Assembly: GCA_938085105.1 (NCBI GenBank)
Contig: CALKGK010000045.1
Coordinates: 50,932 to 114,931, forward strand
Origin: an uncultured Flavobacteriales bacterium
GTDB lineage: Bacteria > Bacteroidota > Bacteroidia > Flavobacteriales_D > Sanyastnellaceae
Direction of reading: 5' to 3'
DNA length: 64,000 nucleotides
Shown: positions 17,488 through 24,976 of the stretch, in pieces
Layout: each line of letters begins with the position of its first letter
Numbering within the stretch: position 1 is the first letter of the stretch
Notes under the pieces: generated by a model
Databases searched by the model: none
What the model was told of the DNA's origin: nothing
The model's input: the letters and a program-made list of their open reading frames with translations, nothing else
Translations under genes and position numbers: made by a program

Positions 17488-19863
17488 ATGCAAGTACTTT
17501 CCAGCATGTTTGTTCGATTTCTTTCGGATGCCCGACATTTTCAAATTGTTTTCTTGAGTCTGTTTCTGACTTACGGTTGTGTTGAACTTCAATGGCTTCA
17601 ATACAAAGCGCATTACATCGTCACACTTTCTTTGGCGCTATTTATTTCTTGGGTTAACACCTTCTTCAATGCACCAGCTCAACAGTGGAAGAGCAACCTC
17701 ATTAGTGCTTTGGGCATTTGTTTGCTGCTTCACAGCAATGGAATATGGGTTTCGGCCTTGGCCATCATTCTCGCTATCTATTCGAAGCGATTATTTCGAT
17801 TTCGGGGCAAGCACATCTTTAACCCAGCCAATTTTGGAATCATCGCCGTCATATTGATTACTGGAGAAGCATGGATCTCTCCCGGACAATGGGGGAGTAG
17901 TGGTGTGCTGGCATTTTTCTTCGGACTTGCAGCCTTGATGGTATTGTTGAAAGTAGGCAGGTTGGATATTTCCATTTATTTCTTCGCTGTTCTCGCCGTT
18001 TTGGAACTCGGATATAAAACGTTTTACCTCGGGTGGACGGGGGATGTGCTTCTTCACTATTTGAGCAATGGTTCGCTGTTGCTGTTCACCTTTTTCATGA
18101 TCACTGATCCCAAAACGGCCCCACAACATCCACGAGCGAGAATATTGTGGTCAATACTTCTTGCCTTAGGTGTATTCTTTGTAGCCAGAGTCAGTTACCT
18201 CTCCACCGCTCCCATGTGGGTGTTGTTTTTTATGAGTCCGCTCAATGTCCTATTTCAAAAAATATTTCCCGCATCGGAATTCAAATGGACCAGCAGTTTA
18301 CCGGTTCATGTTCAGCCCCAAAAAACAGCAAGTCAAGAAGTCAGGAGTAATCAGCAAAACGTGAAAGTAATCATCCAGAAAACAACAGTTAAATCATTAA
18401 AAAACAGAGCAATGAAAAACAAAGTACAATGGATTTCAAGATCCCTATTATTCATTTTCGCCCTACAACTGAGTGTACCATCATTCGCCTTTTGTGGATT
18501 TTATGTAGCACCTGCCGGGAGCGAACTTTACAATGACAAGTCTGAAGTTATCCTCGTTCGAAACGGGAACCATACTACCGTCAGCATGTCAAATGATTTT
18601 AAAGGAAACGTGCGCGACTTTGCCATGGTCGTTCCTGTTCCTGTGGTGCTTCAAGAACATCAGATCAAAGTCATAGACCGAAGCATCTTTGAAACTTTGG
18701 ACAAGTACAGTGCACCAAGACTCGTGGAATATTACGACCAAAATCCTTGCGCACAATATCTAAGAGAGACCATTGCAAAAGCCGAAAACATGCCACCAAT
18801 GATGGTGATGGAAGATATGGTTGAATTGGACATGGACTACAACGTTAAAATTGAGGCACGCTATGAAGTTGGGGAATATGAAATCATGCTCTTGAGTGCT
18901 TCGGAATCTGAAGGTTTACAGCGTTGGTTGGAAGACAACGATTACGACATCCCCAAAAAAGCACAGGAAGTTTTGGAGCCTTATATCCGTTCAAACATGA
19001 AGTTTTTTGTAGCCAAAGTGAATTTAAACAAGATGCCAAGCGGAGAATATCTCTCACCGATACAAATTACGTACAGCAGTCCTAAATTCATGCTGCCAAT
19101 ACGACTTGGAATGGCCAATTCGAAAGGAGCTCAGGACCTCATCGTTTATGCTTTCAGCGCCCAAGGTAGGGTGGAATGTACCAACTACAGAACCGTAAAA
19201 ATGCCCACTAATCGTAACATTCCTTTAAGCGTAGAGCCCGTTTTTGGCAACTTTTACAAGCGGGTTTTTGATCGGGCCTATGAGCAAAACAATCGAAAAG
19301 CCGTTTTTCTCGAATACGCCTGGGATGTTAGTCCGCAAGTCAACGTCAAATGCGATCCTTGCGTTGGTCCGCCACCCATCACCGTCGATTTTCAAAAAGC
19401 AGGAGTAGATTGGGTCAATACCAGTAGCAAGCCCAACGTGTTTTTCACCCGATTGCACGTTCGGTACACACGAGATCGTTTTCCGAGCGACTTACAGTTT
19501 CACATCACCCCAAATCAGGAACGTTTTCAATGCAGGTACATCATGACGCATCCTGCAACTGGAGACATGAGTTGTGAGGCCGGACAAGAATACATGCAGC
19601 GCTTGGGTGAGCGACAAGCTTTGGAACAGGAAGAATTGAACGTGCTTACCGGGTATTCTTCAAAAGAGAACCGAAGTTTGCGTCAGTATTTGAACGAAGA
19701 AATGGAATACGCTCTACCTATTACAGGGGGGGAGAACAACAGTGGACCTTCAGGTTCAAATCCGGTACCTTTCATTCAAATCGTACTTGGTGTGATTGCA
19801 TTGATTGCCACCGTTTACCAACTCAAGAAGGAGCGAATAGGGTGGAAGCTGGCAAAAAATTAG
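17488..19863 (+). CDS. RnfD/UnbU-like membrane protein fused in frame to DUF2330 protein
   Basis: The 791-residue frame joins two normally separate units. Residues about 1-285 are eight or so membrane helices with the RnfD/NqrB/UnbU signatures GKHIFNPANFG and FFMITDPKTAP, a fold that binds flavin in Rnf and Nqr pumps. Residues about 309-775 are DUF2330: own signal peptide (MKNKVQWISRSLLFIF...SFAFCGF), then VILVRNGNHTTVSMSND, FAMVVPVPVVL and YSAPRLVEYY, and a final C-terminal membrane helix near 765-783. An internal ATG at 18412 fits independent translation of the second part. Either a true fusion, or two genes whose intervening stop has been lost. Confidence 0.8.
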   Translation: MQVLSSMFVRFLSDARHFQIVFLSLFLTYGCVELQWLQYKAHYIVTLSLALFISWVNTFFNAPAQQWKSNLISALGICLLLHSNGIWVSALAIILAIYSKRLFRFRGKHIFNPANFGIIAVILITGEAWISPGQWGSSGVLAFFFGLAALMVLLKVGRLDISIYFFAVLAVLELGYKTFYLGWTGDVLLHYLSNGSLLLFTFFMITDPKTAPQHPRARILWSILLALGVFFVARVSYLSTAPMWVLFFMSPLNVLFQKIFPASEFKWTSSLPVHVQPQKTASQEVRSNQQNVKVIIQKTTVKSLKNRAMKNKVQWISRSLLFIFALQLSVPSFAFCGFYVAPAGSELYNDKSEVILVRNGNHTTVSMSNDFKGNVRDFAMVVPVPVVLQEHQIKVIDRSIFETLDKYSAPRLVEYYDQNPCAQYLRETIAKAENMPPMMVMEDMVELDMDYNVKIEARYEVGEYEIMLLSASESEGLQRWLEDNDYDIPKKAQEVLEPYIRSNMKFFVAKVNLNKMPSGEYLSPIQITYSSPKFMLPIRLGMANSKGAQDLIVYAFSAQGRVECTNYRTVKMPTNRNIPLSVEPVFGNFYKRVFDRAYEQNNRKAVFLEYAWDVSPQVNVKCDPCVGPPPITVDFQKAGVDWVNTSSKPNVFFTRLHVRYTRDRFPSDLQFHITPNQERFQCRYIMTHPATGDMSCEAGQEYMQRLGERQALEQEELNVLTGYSSKENRSLRQYLNEEMEYALPITGGENNSGPSGSNPVPFIQIVLGVIALIATVYQLKKERIGWKLAKN
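18412..19863 (+). other. Possible independently translated DUF2330 protein within the fusion frame
   Basis: Starting at ATG 18412, the frame gives a 483-residue protein with a classical signal peptide and cysteine-rich start (AFCGFY), DUF2330 body and a single C-terminal membrane anchor ahead of a KKER stop-transfer sequence. The preceding bases are A-rich (attaaaaaacagagca), typical of Bacteroidetes translation initiation. This makes it a candidate internal start. No promoter box is visible, so it would be read from the same mRNA as the RnfD-like part. Confidence 0.5.
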
Positions 19864-19867
19864 CGCA

Positions 19868-20458
19868 TTAATTTGGAAAAAAACCGCGATTGACCTGAGC
19901 AACTTGGTCTTGAATCAGGCGTTGATATTTCGCCAATTGAAGCACCTTTTGCTCTTGTTTTTCGCGATCTGCCATGAGGACAAAGTTGTATTTCTCTTCA
20001 AAATTCAAACCCAGTGCCGCCATCATTTGAAGCGGATTGGTAATGTGAGGAAGTGATGGGGGGAGAGCAGTTTCTTGAAAAACATTCCATTCGTTTTGGA
20101 GCTCTTCACTTGCCTTCCACGATTTGTATTGTTGAAGTTCGATCACATTTGCTGAAGGAAAGAGGTATTCACTATCCTTTGGAAAGAACTCGACCACCTT
20201 GTACAAACCAACACATTCAACAACAATGTCTGACTCGCCACTAGCATAACGTTTTTTCACCTCTGACAACCGCATAGTGCAGCCATATTTCATCTCTCCA
20301 TTTTCTCGAACGAAAGGGATCCCAAAATGCTCTTGTTTCTCTTCGATCGTGGAAAGCAATTGCTGATATCGCTGCTCAAAAATGTGTAAAGCAATCTTTT
20401 CACTTGGAAGTAAAAACACGCTTAACGGAAATTGAGGCATTTTCTGAATGATTTCCAT
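19868..20458 (-). CDS. Lon protease substrate-binding-domain (LON_substr_bdg) protein
   Basis: The 196-residue protein opens with MPQFPLSVFLLPSEKIALHIFEQRY, the hallmark of the Lon N-terminal substrate-binding domain, and lacks the ATPase and protease domains. Stand-alone members occur widely; the role may be as an adaptor but is not established. The start at 20458 gives the normal length. A CAAGATTA element (20470-20477, minus-strand TAATCTTG) is a near-consensus -7 box 11 bp upstream. Its stop is 4 bp from the convergent RnfD-DUF2330 gene. Confidence 0.9.
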   Translation of the reverse strand: MEIIQKMPQFPLSVFLLPSEKIALHIFEQRYQQLLSTIEEKQEHFGIPFVRENGEMKYGCTMRLSEVKKRYASGESDIVVECVGLYKVVEFFPKDSEYLFPSANVIELQQYKSWKASEELQNEWNVFQETALPPSLPHITNPLQMMAALGLNFEEKYNFVLMADREKQEQKVLQLAKYQRLIQDQVAQVNRGFFPN

Positions 20459-20506
20459 AAAGAGTAAAACAAGATTAGATGGACTTTGTTTCGGAGAAGA
20501 AAGAAA

Positions 20507-20590
20507 ATGAGTGCATTAGAGACTGAAGGAGGAGCACAAGGGTACGGGGGCTTGATTCCGGAACACGAACAAGCATCGCCAAAAAAGTAA
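20507..20590 (+). CDS. Candidate small protein, 27 codons
   Basis: An ATG at 20507 opens a 27-codon frame (MSALETEGGAQGYGGLIPEH and then EQASPKK) preceded by a purine-rich stretch (ggagaagaaagaaa). The TAA stop shares its last base with the stem of a strong hairpin terminator. The gap between the minus-strand LON-domain gene and gapA would otherwise hold nothing. Composition (Gly, Glu, polar, no hydrophobic stretch) suggests a soluble small protein. No family is recognised and the frame could be chance. Confidence 0.4.
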   Translation: MSALETEGGAQGYGGLIPEHEQASPKK

Positions 20591-20624
20591 AAACGCCTTC
20601 CGAACAAAGGAAGGCGTTTTTTTA
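20590..20624. terminator. Bidirectional intrinsic terminator
   Basis: AAAACGCCTTCC (20590-20601) and GGAAGGCGTTTT (20609-20620) form a perfect 12-bp stem with a 7-nt loop, and T-runs follow on both strands. It can end gapA transcription on the minus strand and the candidate 27-codon gene on the plus strand. Confidence 0.9.
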
Positions 20625-20665
20625 TATCGCAATTGCTAGCCATTTACAGCAAAGCTTAATATCGA

Positions 20666-22123
20666 TTAATAGTAGATATTTCGGCGCACTTTCGCCACAT
20701 ACTTGGCCAAACGCATAACTTGCTTTGTGTACCCGTATTCGTTGTCATACCATGTGTAAAGAACAATGCTCTTCCCGTCAGGAGCAACGATTGTTGCAGG
20801 GCTGTCAAATACAGAGCAGCATTCGTTTCCAATGATATCATTGGACACCAACTCGGCATTGATCGAATAGTGGATTTGGTTGACCAAGTCGCCAGTCAAA
20901 GCAGCCTCACGTATAGCCTCTTTTGCCTTTTCGAGAGAAATGTTCTTTTTCAAATTCAAGTTCATGATTGCCAAAGAGCCGTTTGGAGTTGGAACACGAA
21001 CTGCATTGGCAGTCAGTTTATTTTCAAGACTAGGAATCACCTTTGTTACGGCTTTTCCAGCACCTGTTTCAGTAATAACCATATTTACAGCTGCGGAACG
21101 ACCTCTTCTTTCCTTCTTGTGCATGTTATCAAGAAGATTTTGGTCATTGGTGTATGCATGAACCGTTTCAATGTGTCCGCTTTCGATACCAAAACGATCT
21201 TCCATTACCTTAAGAACAGGAGAGATTGCATTTGTGGTACATGATGCTGCAGAGAAGATGTTTTGATTTTCGATATCCAAGTCGTGATGGTTGATACCGT
21301 AAACGATGTTTGGAATACCGCCACCTGGAGCTGTGAGAATAACCTTTGAAATCCCTTTTGACTTCAAGTGCACCCCCAATTCTTCCCCATTTCTGTAAGC
21401 ACCGGTATTATCAATCAATAGTGCATTATCGATCCCATGCTTCGTGTAGTCGATTGTAGAAGGATCATTGCTTCCAATAAATTCGACACGTTGACCATTG
21501 ATGATCAAGCAAGAACGTTCAAAATCAATTTGAATGGTACCAGGGAAACGACCGTGAACAGAATCATTTTCGAGGAGAGCGGCTCTTTTGATCAAGGACT
21601 TCTCATCTACAGATCGCGTAACAATGGCGCGCAGACGGAGTTGTTGACCTTTTCCAGCTTGACGTACAAGCTCTCGTGCAGCCAAACGACCAATACGACC
21701 GAAACCGAAGAGAACAACATCTCTTGGCTCAAGAGGTTTTGCATCGGCCACCATGAAATTGTTGAGCTTATCTTCAAGGAAATCTTTTTTCGAATTGAAG
21801 CGATCGCGTTCTGCGAGCCATTCGCTGGCCAGTTTACCAATATCGATCTTCGCAGGAGCGAGGTCCATACCGTAAAGATCTTTGGCCAATTCTGCAGTGT
21901 CGAAAACGCTGATTGGTTTTCCCACCACTTCCGCAGCGTAATTATGCAAGCGCAATACCTCAGAGATATTGGTGTCCGCAAGATGGTTCCTAAAAAGAAC
22001 CAATTCAATTGATTTGTCGAACAGTAGTTTGCCAATGGAGTTTATGAGTTCCACCGCAGCACGTTCTTGATTCACGTAAACTTCCAGTTCATTGCTGTAA
22101 GTTTCCTGCATCGTTTGTGACAT
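20666..22123 (-). CDS. gapA: Glyceraldehyde-3-phosphate dehydrogenase, long form
   Basis: This converts glyceraldehyde-3-phosphate to 1,3-bisphosphoglycerate with NAD(P). The 485-residue protein carries an extra ~135-residue N-terminal helical region, a known long form in Bacteroidetes, before the dehydrogenase core (FGFGRIGRLA near residue 139, catalytic Cys near 295 in SAASCTTNAI, C-terminal WYDNEYGYTKQV). ATG 22123 (MSQTMQETYSN) was chosen because a TACTTTTG promoter lies 23 bp upstream; an upstream start at 22159 would overlap the promoter. A bidirectional terminator follows. Confidence 0.95.
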   Translation of the reverse strand: MSQTMQETYSNELEVYVNQERAAVELINSIGKLLFDKSIELVLFRNHLADTNISEVLRLHNYAAEVVGKPISVFDTAELAKDLYGMDLAPAKIDIGKLASEWLAERDRFNSKKDFLEDKLNNFMVADAKPLEPRDVVLFGFGRIGRLAARELVRQAGKGQQLRLRAIVTRSVDEKSLIKRAALLENDSVHGRFPGTIQIDFERSCLIINGQRVEFIGSNDPSTIDYTKHGIDNALLIDNTGAYRNGEELGVHLKSKGISKVILTAPGGGIPNIVYGINHHDLDIENQNIFSAASCTTNAISPVLKVMEDRFGIESGHIETVHAYTNDQNLLDNMHKKERRGRSAAVNMVITETGAGKAVTKVIPSLENKLTANAVRVPTPNGSLAIMNLNLKKNISLEKAKEAIREAALTGDLVNQIHYSINAELVSNDIIGNECCSVFDSPATIVAPDGKSIVLYTWYDNEYGYTKQVMRLAKYVAKVRRNIYY

Positions 22124-22146
22124 GTTTATTGGATTAGAATTTAGGA

Positions 22147-22175
22147 CAAAAGTACCCACTTTTTAGAATACCCAA
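22147..22175 (-). promoter_or_regulatory. gapA promoter
   Basis: On the minus strand a TTG (22173-22175) is followed after 18 bp by the -7 box TACTTTTG (22147-22154), the standard Bacteroidetes promoter layout, with the gapA ATG 23 bp downstream. Confidence 0.7.
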
Positions 22176-22290
22176 GGGGGAAGAAGCATCTTTTCCGTTG
22201 AACGTAGTTGCCAGGATCTTGGGGAAGGAGGGTAGAAGACTAGGGAATTTTGGATTGAGCTGGCTTTGGAGGGAGAAAGGAAGGATTTGG

Positions 22291-22685
22291 GCGACGTAAG
22301 TCAGTGGGGAGTTTGCTTGATTAAAGTGTTGATCTTGAATTGTTTTGTGTGAGGTTGCGACGTAAGCCGGTTAATGGTTTTTGGGGTTGGGCGACGTAAG
22401 TCAGTAGCCTTTTTAAATCACTGAAAAATCCTATCAGTAGGATCTACCAGAGAAATCTTGCGACGTAAGCCGGTTAATGGTTTTTGGGGTTGGGCGACGT
22501 AAGTCAGTAGCTTTTTTAAATCACTGAAAAATCCCATCAGTAGGATCTACCAGAGAAATCTTGCGACGTAAGCCGGTTAATGGTTTTTTGGGGTTGGGCG
22601 ACGTAAGTCAGTCGCCTTTTTAAATCACTGAAAAATCCCATCCATAGGATCTACCAGAGAAATCTTGCGACGTAAGCCGGTCAAT
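22291..22685 (+). repeat. Tandem ~103-bp intergenic repeat array with GCGACGTAAG cores
   Basis: Between gapA and the DegP gene, in a 625-bp stretch without genes, a ~103-104 bp unit recurs. GCGACGTAAGCCGG cores start at 22357, 22460, 22563 and 22667, and GCGACGTAAGTCAGT cores start at 22291, 22391, 22494 and 22598. Each unit contains both core types 34-35 bp apart and a small hairpin (ATCCTA-TCAG-TAGGAT in the first copy). The copies differ by only a few bases. The rest of this stretch (22176-22290) shows no ORF or RNA. The cores recur at 43448-43693. Confidence 0.85.
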
Positions 22686-22699
22686 TCCCAATCACAAAA

Positions 22700-22726
22700 A
22701 AGGCGAGACCCAAACAGCCTCGCCTT
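22700..22726 (-). terminator. Terminator of the DegP gene
   Basis: AAGGCGAG (22700-22707) and CTCGCCTT (22719-22726) form an 8-bp stem with an 11-nt loop; on the minus strand it is followed by TTTTTGTG. It lies 22 bp downstream of the protease stop codon. Confidence 0.85.
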
Positions 22727-22748
22727 CACTTCATACTATCATTTTACC

Positions 22749-24179
22749 TTACAAACCGAGCCCGTAATATGCCCGTTTTCCATTCGGATAAATCCCTTCA
22801 ATCAATACCCCACCACTTTTTTCTTTCAGGAGTTCACTGAGTCCAACTGCATCATATACTTTCTGACCGTCCAACTTGAGAATAATGAAACCTGGCTTTA
22901 TTCCTGCATCAAGCAGAACACCATCGCTCAAAGTTTTTACCTGAACTCCACCATGCACACCCAATGATCTGCTTGTTTCGACGCTGATGGAAGCCAATTC
23001 TCCACCCAAGAGCGCTGTACTTTCGTCGCTTCGTTCAATGATGTCGGTGTTGCCTTGTTGGTTTTTCAAAACCATGGTAAATCGCTGAGCTTTATTATCG
23101 CGGAGAACCTTTACGTTCACTTCATCACCAGGGCGGTATCTTCCCACTGCTTCTTGGAGTTGTGGAACATTTCCTACATTACGGTCTCCAACTTCTATAA
23201 TCACATCACCTTTCTCAATTCCTGCTTCAGCCGCGGCACCGTCGTCCACAACACCAGCAACATAAACACCTTGAACGTCTTTCAAACCAATTTCATCGGC
23301 GAGCTTTTGATTAACATCGCTGATTTGAACTCCAATAAAGGCTCTTTGAACCATTCCATAAGACTTGAGATCTTCAGCTACTTTCCGAACGATGCTCGCT
23401 GGAACAGCAAAAGAATAACCAGCATAACTTCCGGTTCTCGATGCAATAGCGGTATTTATACCGATGAGCTCGCCTCTGGTGTTTACAAGCGCTCCGCCGC
23501 TATTACCAGGATTTACAGCGGCGTCGGTTTGAATGAATGATTCGATGGGGAAGATGTCCCGATTCGAATCTTGTCGTAAAAGGTTGATGTTCCTTGCTTT
23601 TGCAGAAACAATTCCAGCTGTTACCGTGCTTGTAAGGTCGAAAGGATTACCAACGGCAAGCACCCATTCTCCAATTTGTACGGCGTCACTGTTCCCGTAA
23701 TTCACAAACGGAAGTCCCTTTTCATCAATTTTGAGGAGTGCGATGTCGGTTGCTGGATCGGCCCCAATCACTTCTGCAGTGAAGGTCTTGTTGTTGTTAA
23801 GGCTTACACTAATACTCTGAGCTCCTTCGATAACGTGGTTATTGGTGACGATGTAACCGTCGCTTTCAACGATGACTCCTGAGCCAGATCCTCGTTGGAT
23901 TTGCGGACCACTTTCATATCCAAAAAAGTCCATCCATGGATTTGCATAGGGAGTAACCTTGCTTTCTGTTTTTACGTGTACTACTGCATTGACGGTGCGT
24001 TCTGCTGCTATTGTAAAGTCCAATGGTGAACCTTCCATGGCGGGAGAGTTCACGTATCGCACTGCTTGTGTTTGAATAATTTCTTGTGCCTCGCTTGGTT
24101 TTTCCAAGGCTTTGTAGCTAATCATTGCTGCAACTCCGCCCACAATGGCCACAAATAGAAGTCCGATTACTTTTTTCAT
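22749..24179 (-). CDS. DegP/HtrA-type periplasmic serine protease with two PDZ domains
   Basis: The protein degrades or chaperones misfolded envelope proteins. It has an N-terminal membrane/signal helix (MKKVIGLLFVAIVGGVAA), a trypsin-like domain with His in NNHVIEG, Asp in ATDIALLKI and Ser in NPGNSGGAL, then two PDZ domains (about 290-380 and 395-475). ATG 24179 gives 476 residues and was preferred to 24197 because the promoter box TAAATTTG (24205-24212) would place the mRNA start at about 24198. A strong terminator follows. Confidence 0.95.
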   Translation of the reverse strand: MKKVIGLLFVAIVGGVAAMISYKALEKPSEAQEIIQTQAVRYVNSPAMEGSPLDFTIAAERTVNAVVHVKTESKVTPYANPWMDFFGYESGPQIQRGSGSGVIVESDGYIVTNNHVIEGAQSISVSLNNNKTFTAEVIGADPATDIALLKIDEKGLPFVNYGNSDAVQIGEWVLAVGNPFDLTSTVTAGIVSAKARNINLLRQDSNRDIFPIESFIQTDAAVNPGNSGGALVNTRGELIGINTAIASRTGSYAGYSFAVPASIVRKVAEDLKSYGMVQRAFIGVQISDVNQKLADEIGLKDVQGVYVAGVVDDGAAAEAGIEKGDVIIEVGDRNVGNVPQLQEAVGRYRPGDEVNVKVLRDNKAQRFTMVLKNQQGNTDIIERSDESTALLGGELASISVETSRSLGVHGGVQVKTLSDGVLLDAGIKPGFIILKLDGQKVYDAVGLSELLKEKSGGVLIEGIYPNGKRAYYGLGL

Positions 24180-24204
24180 TGCTTGTTTTTTATTCACTGA
24201 TTAT

Positions 24205-24212
24205 CAAATTTA
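24205..24212 (-). promoter_or_regulatory. Probable DegP promoter -7 box TAAATTTG
   Basis: The minus-strand reading TAAATTTG matches TAnnTTTG and lies 25 bp upstream of the chosen start at 24179. Confidence 0.6.
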
Positions 24213-24231
24213 ACGCCACAAGAGGCGCTTT

Positions 24232-24343
24232 GTTGACCTGACACAACTTAAAAAAAGTTAAGTCACCGGAAAGGAGGTATCAAATGCTTTGCCAAAAGAT
24301 AGGGACTCCTTTTTTGTGTCAGATTGACTTTTCAGACTGAAAA
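24232..24343 (+). other. Structured intergenic element between DegP and 2H-phosphoesterase genes
   Basis: CTGACACAA (24238-24246) and TTGTGTCAG (24314-24322) are a perfect 9-bp inverted repeat that extends with G-T pairs to about 24232/24328. Inside are ACTTAA/TTAAGT (24246-24251/24258-24263) and AAAGGAG/CTCCTTT (24270-24276/24306-24312), giving a three-way-junction pattern. A 15-bp palindrome TTTTCAGACTGAAAA (24329-24343) follows. Whether it acts as RNA or as protein-binding DNA is not known. Confidence 0.5.
24284..24340 (+). CDS. Candidate 18-codon leader peptide with perfect Shine-Dalgarno
   Basis: The perfect anti-16S complement AAGGAGGT (24271-24278) lies 5 nt before an ATG at 24284, opening a frame of 18 codons (MLCQKIGTPFLCQIDFSD). 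Strong Shine-Dalgarno sites are rare in Bacteroidetes, which makes this site stand out. The site is itself paired in the AAAGGAG/CTCCTTT stem, so translation could be conditional. It could equally be a chance feature of a structured RNA. Confidence 0.35.
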   Translation: MLCQKIGTPFLCQIDFSD

Positions 24344-24381
24344 AAAATCATTTTTGTGCTGTCAAATTTTCAATGCATTGT

Positions 24382-24389
24382 TAGGTTTG
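24382..24389 (+). promoter_or_regulatory. Probable -7 box TAGGTTTG of the 2H-phosphoesterase gene
   Basis: An exact TAnnTTTG match 20 bp upstream of the ATG at 24410. It gives the plus-strand gene its own start, downstream of the structured element. Confidence 0.55.
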
Positions 24390-24409
24390 AGAAGAATGAA
24401 CAACACAAA

Positions 24410-24976
24410 ATGAAACAATTGTTTGCTGTAGACCTTGTTCTTGTTCCAGACAAGATTATTCAATCTAAGGTGATTAGCTTGAACCGCTCACTGTCCCATC
24501 GAATGGTTGGTGGAATCGACTTCAGCGATGGTGAGGTTCCGCACATTTCGGTTTGGATGGGATTGATTGATGAATCACAGCTCGATGGTCTGAAGCACTT
24601 CATAAGGTCTCAAGGCCCTGTGAGCATTCAATTATCAGAAGCGCACAGCTTTGAGACGAAGAACGATTGCTTCCTTGCTCATTGGAACCTTGATGAGCAA
24701 GTTGAAAAGGAAATCAAAGCGGTGTATCAATCATTTGATAGACCATGGGAAGACCAAACCAAACAACTAGCGGCCCAAGAGCACTTCGCGGAAAAATGCT
24801 CCAAAAGCACCATCCATTATGTGAGAGATTTTAACTTGAAGAAAACACGAATGCACATCACTGTCGGACACGGAAAGTTGGATGAACACGACTTCAAATT
24901 GAGCGGAAAAGCAACTTGGGCGCTGTTTCATTTAACAGACCACTGCACCTGTAAGTCAACGTTTCAATTGATCTAG
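24410..24976 (+). CDS. 2H phosphoesterase-superfamily (2'-5' RNA ligase-like) protein
   Basis: The 188-residue protein has the two H-x-[ST]-x motifs of the 2H superfamily, PHISVW near residue 43 and MHITVGHG near 158, which form the twin-histidine active site of 2'-5' RNA ligases and cyclic phosphodiesterases. The substrate, RNA or nucleotide, cannot be told. ATG 24410 was chosen for the promoter 20 bp upstream and a normal start (MKQLFAVDLVLV). It converges with the rhodanese gene, overlapping its end by 4 bp. Confidence 0.8.
   Translation: MKQLFAVDLVLVPDKIIQSKVISLNRSLSHRMVGGIDFSDGEVPHISVWMGLIDESQLDGLKHFIRSQGPVSIQLSEAHSFETKNDCFLAHWNLDEQVEKEIKAVYQSFDRPWEDQTKQLAAQEHFAEKCSKSTIHYVRDFNLKKTRMHITVGHGKLDEHDFKLSGKATWALFHLTDHCTCKSTFQLI

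Noticed and set aside
22291..22685. The repeat array as a CRISPR or integron array
   Set aside because: Unit length is about 103 bp, spacers are not unique (the whole unit repeats), there are no cas genes or integrase nearby, and the cores do not form attC-type long hairpins.
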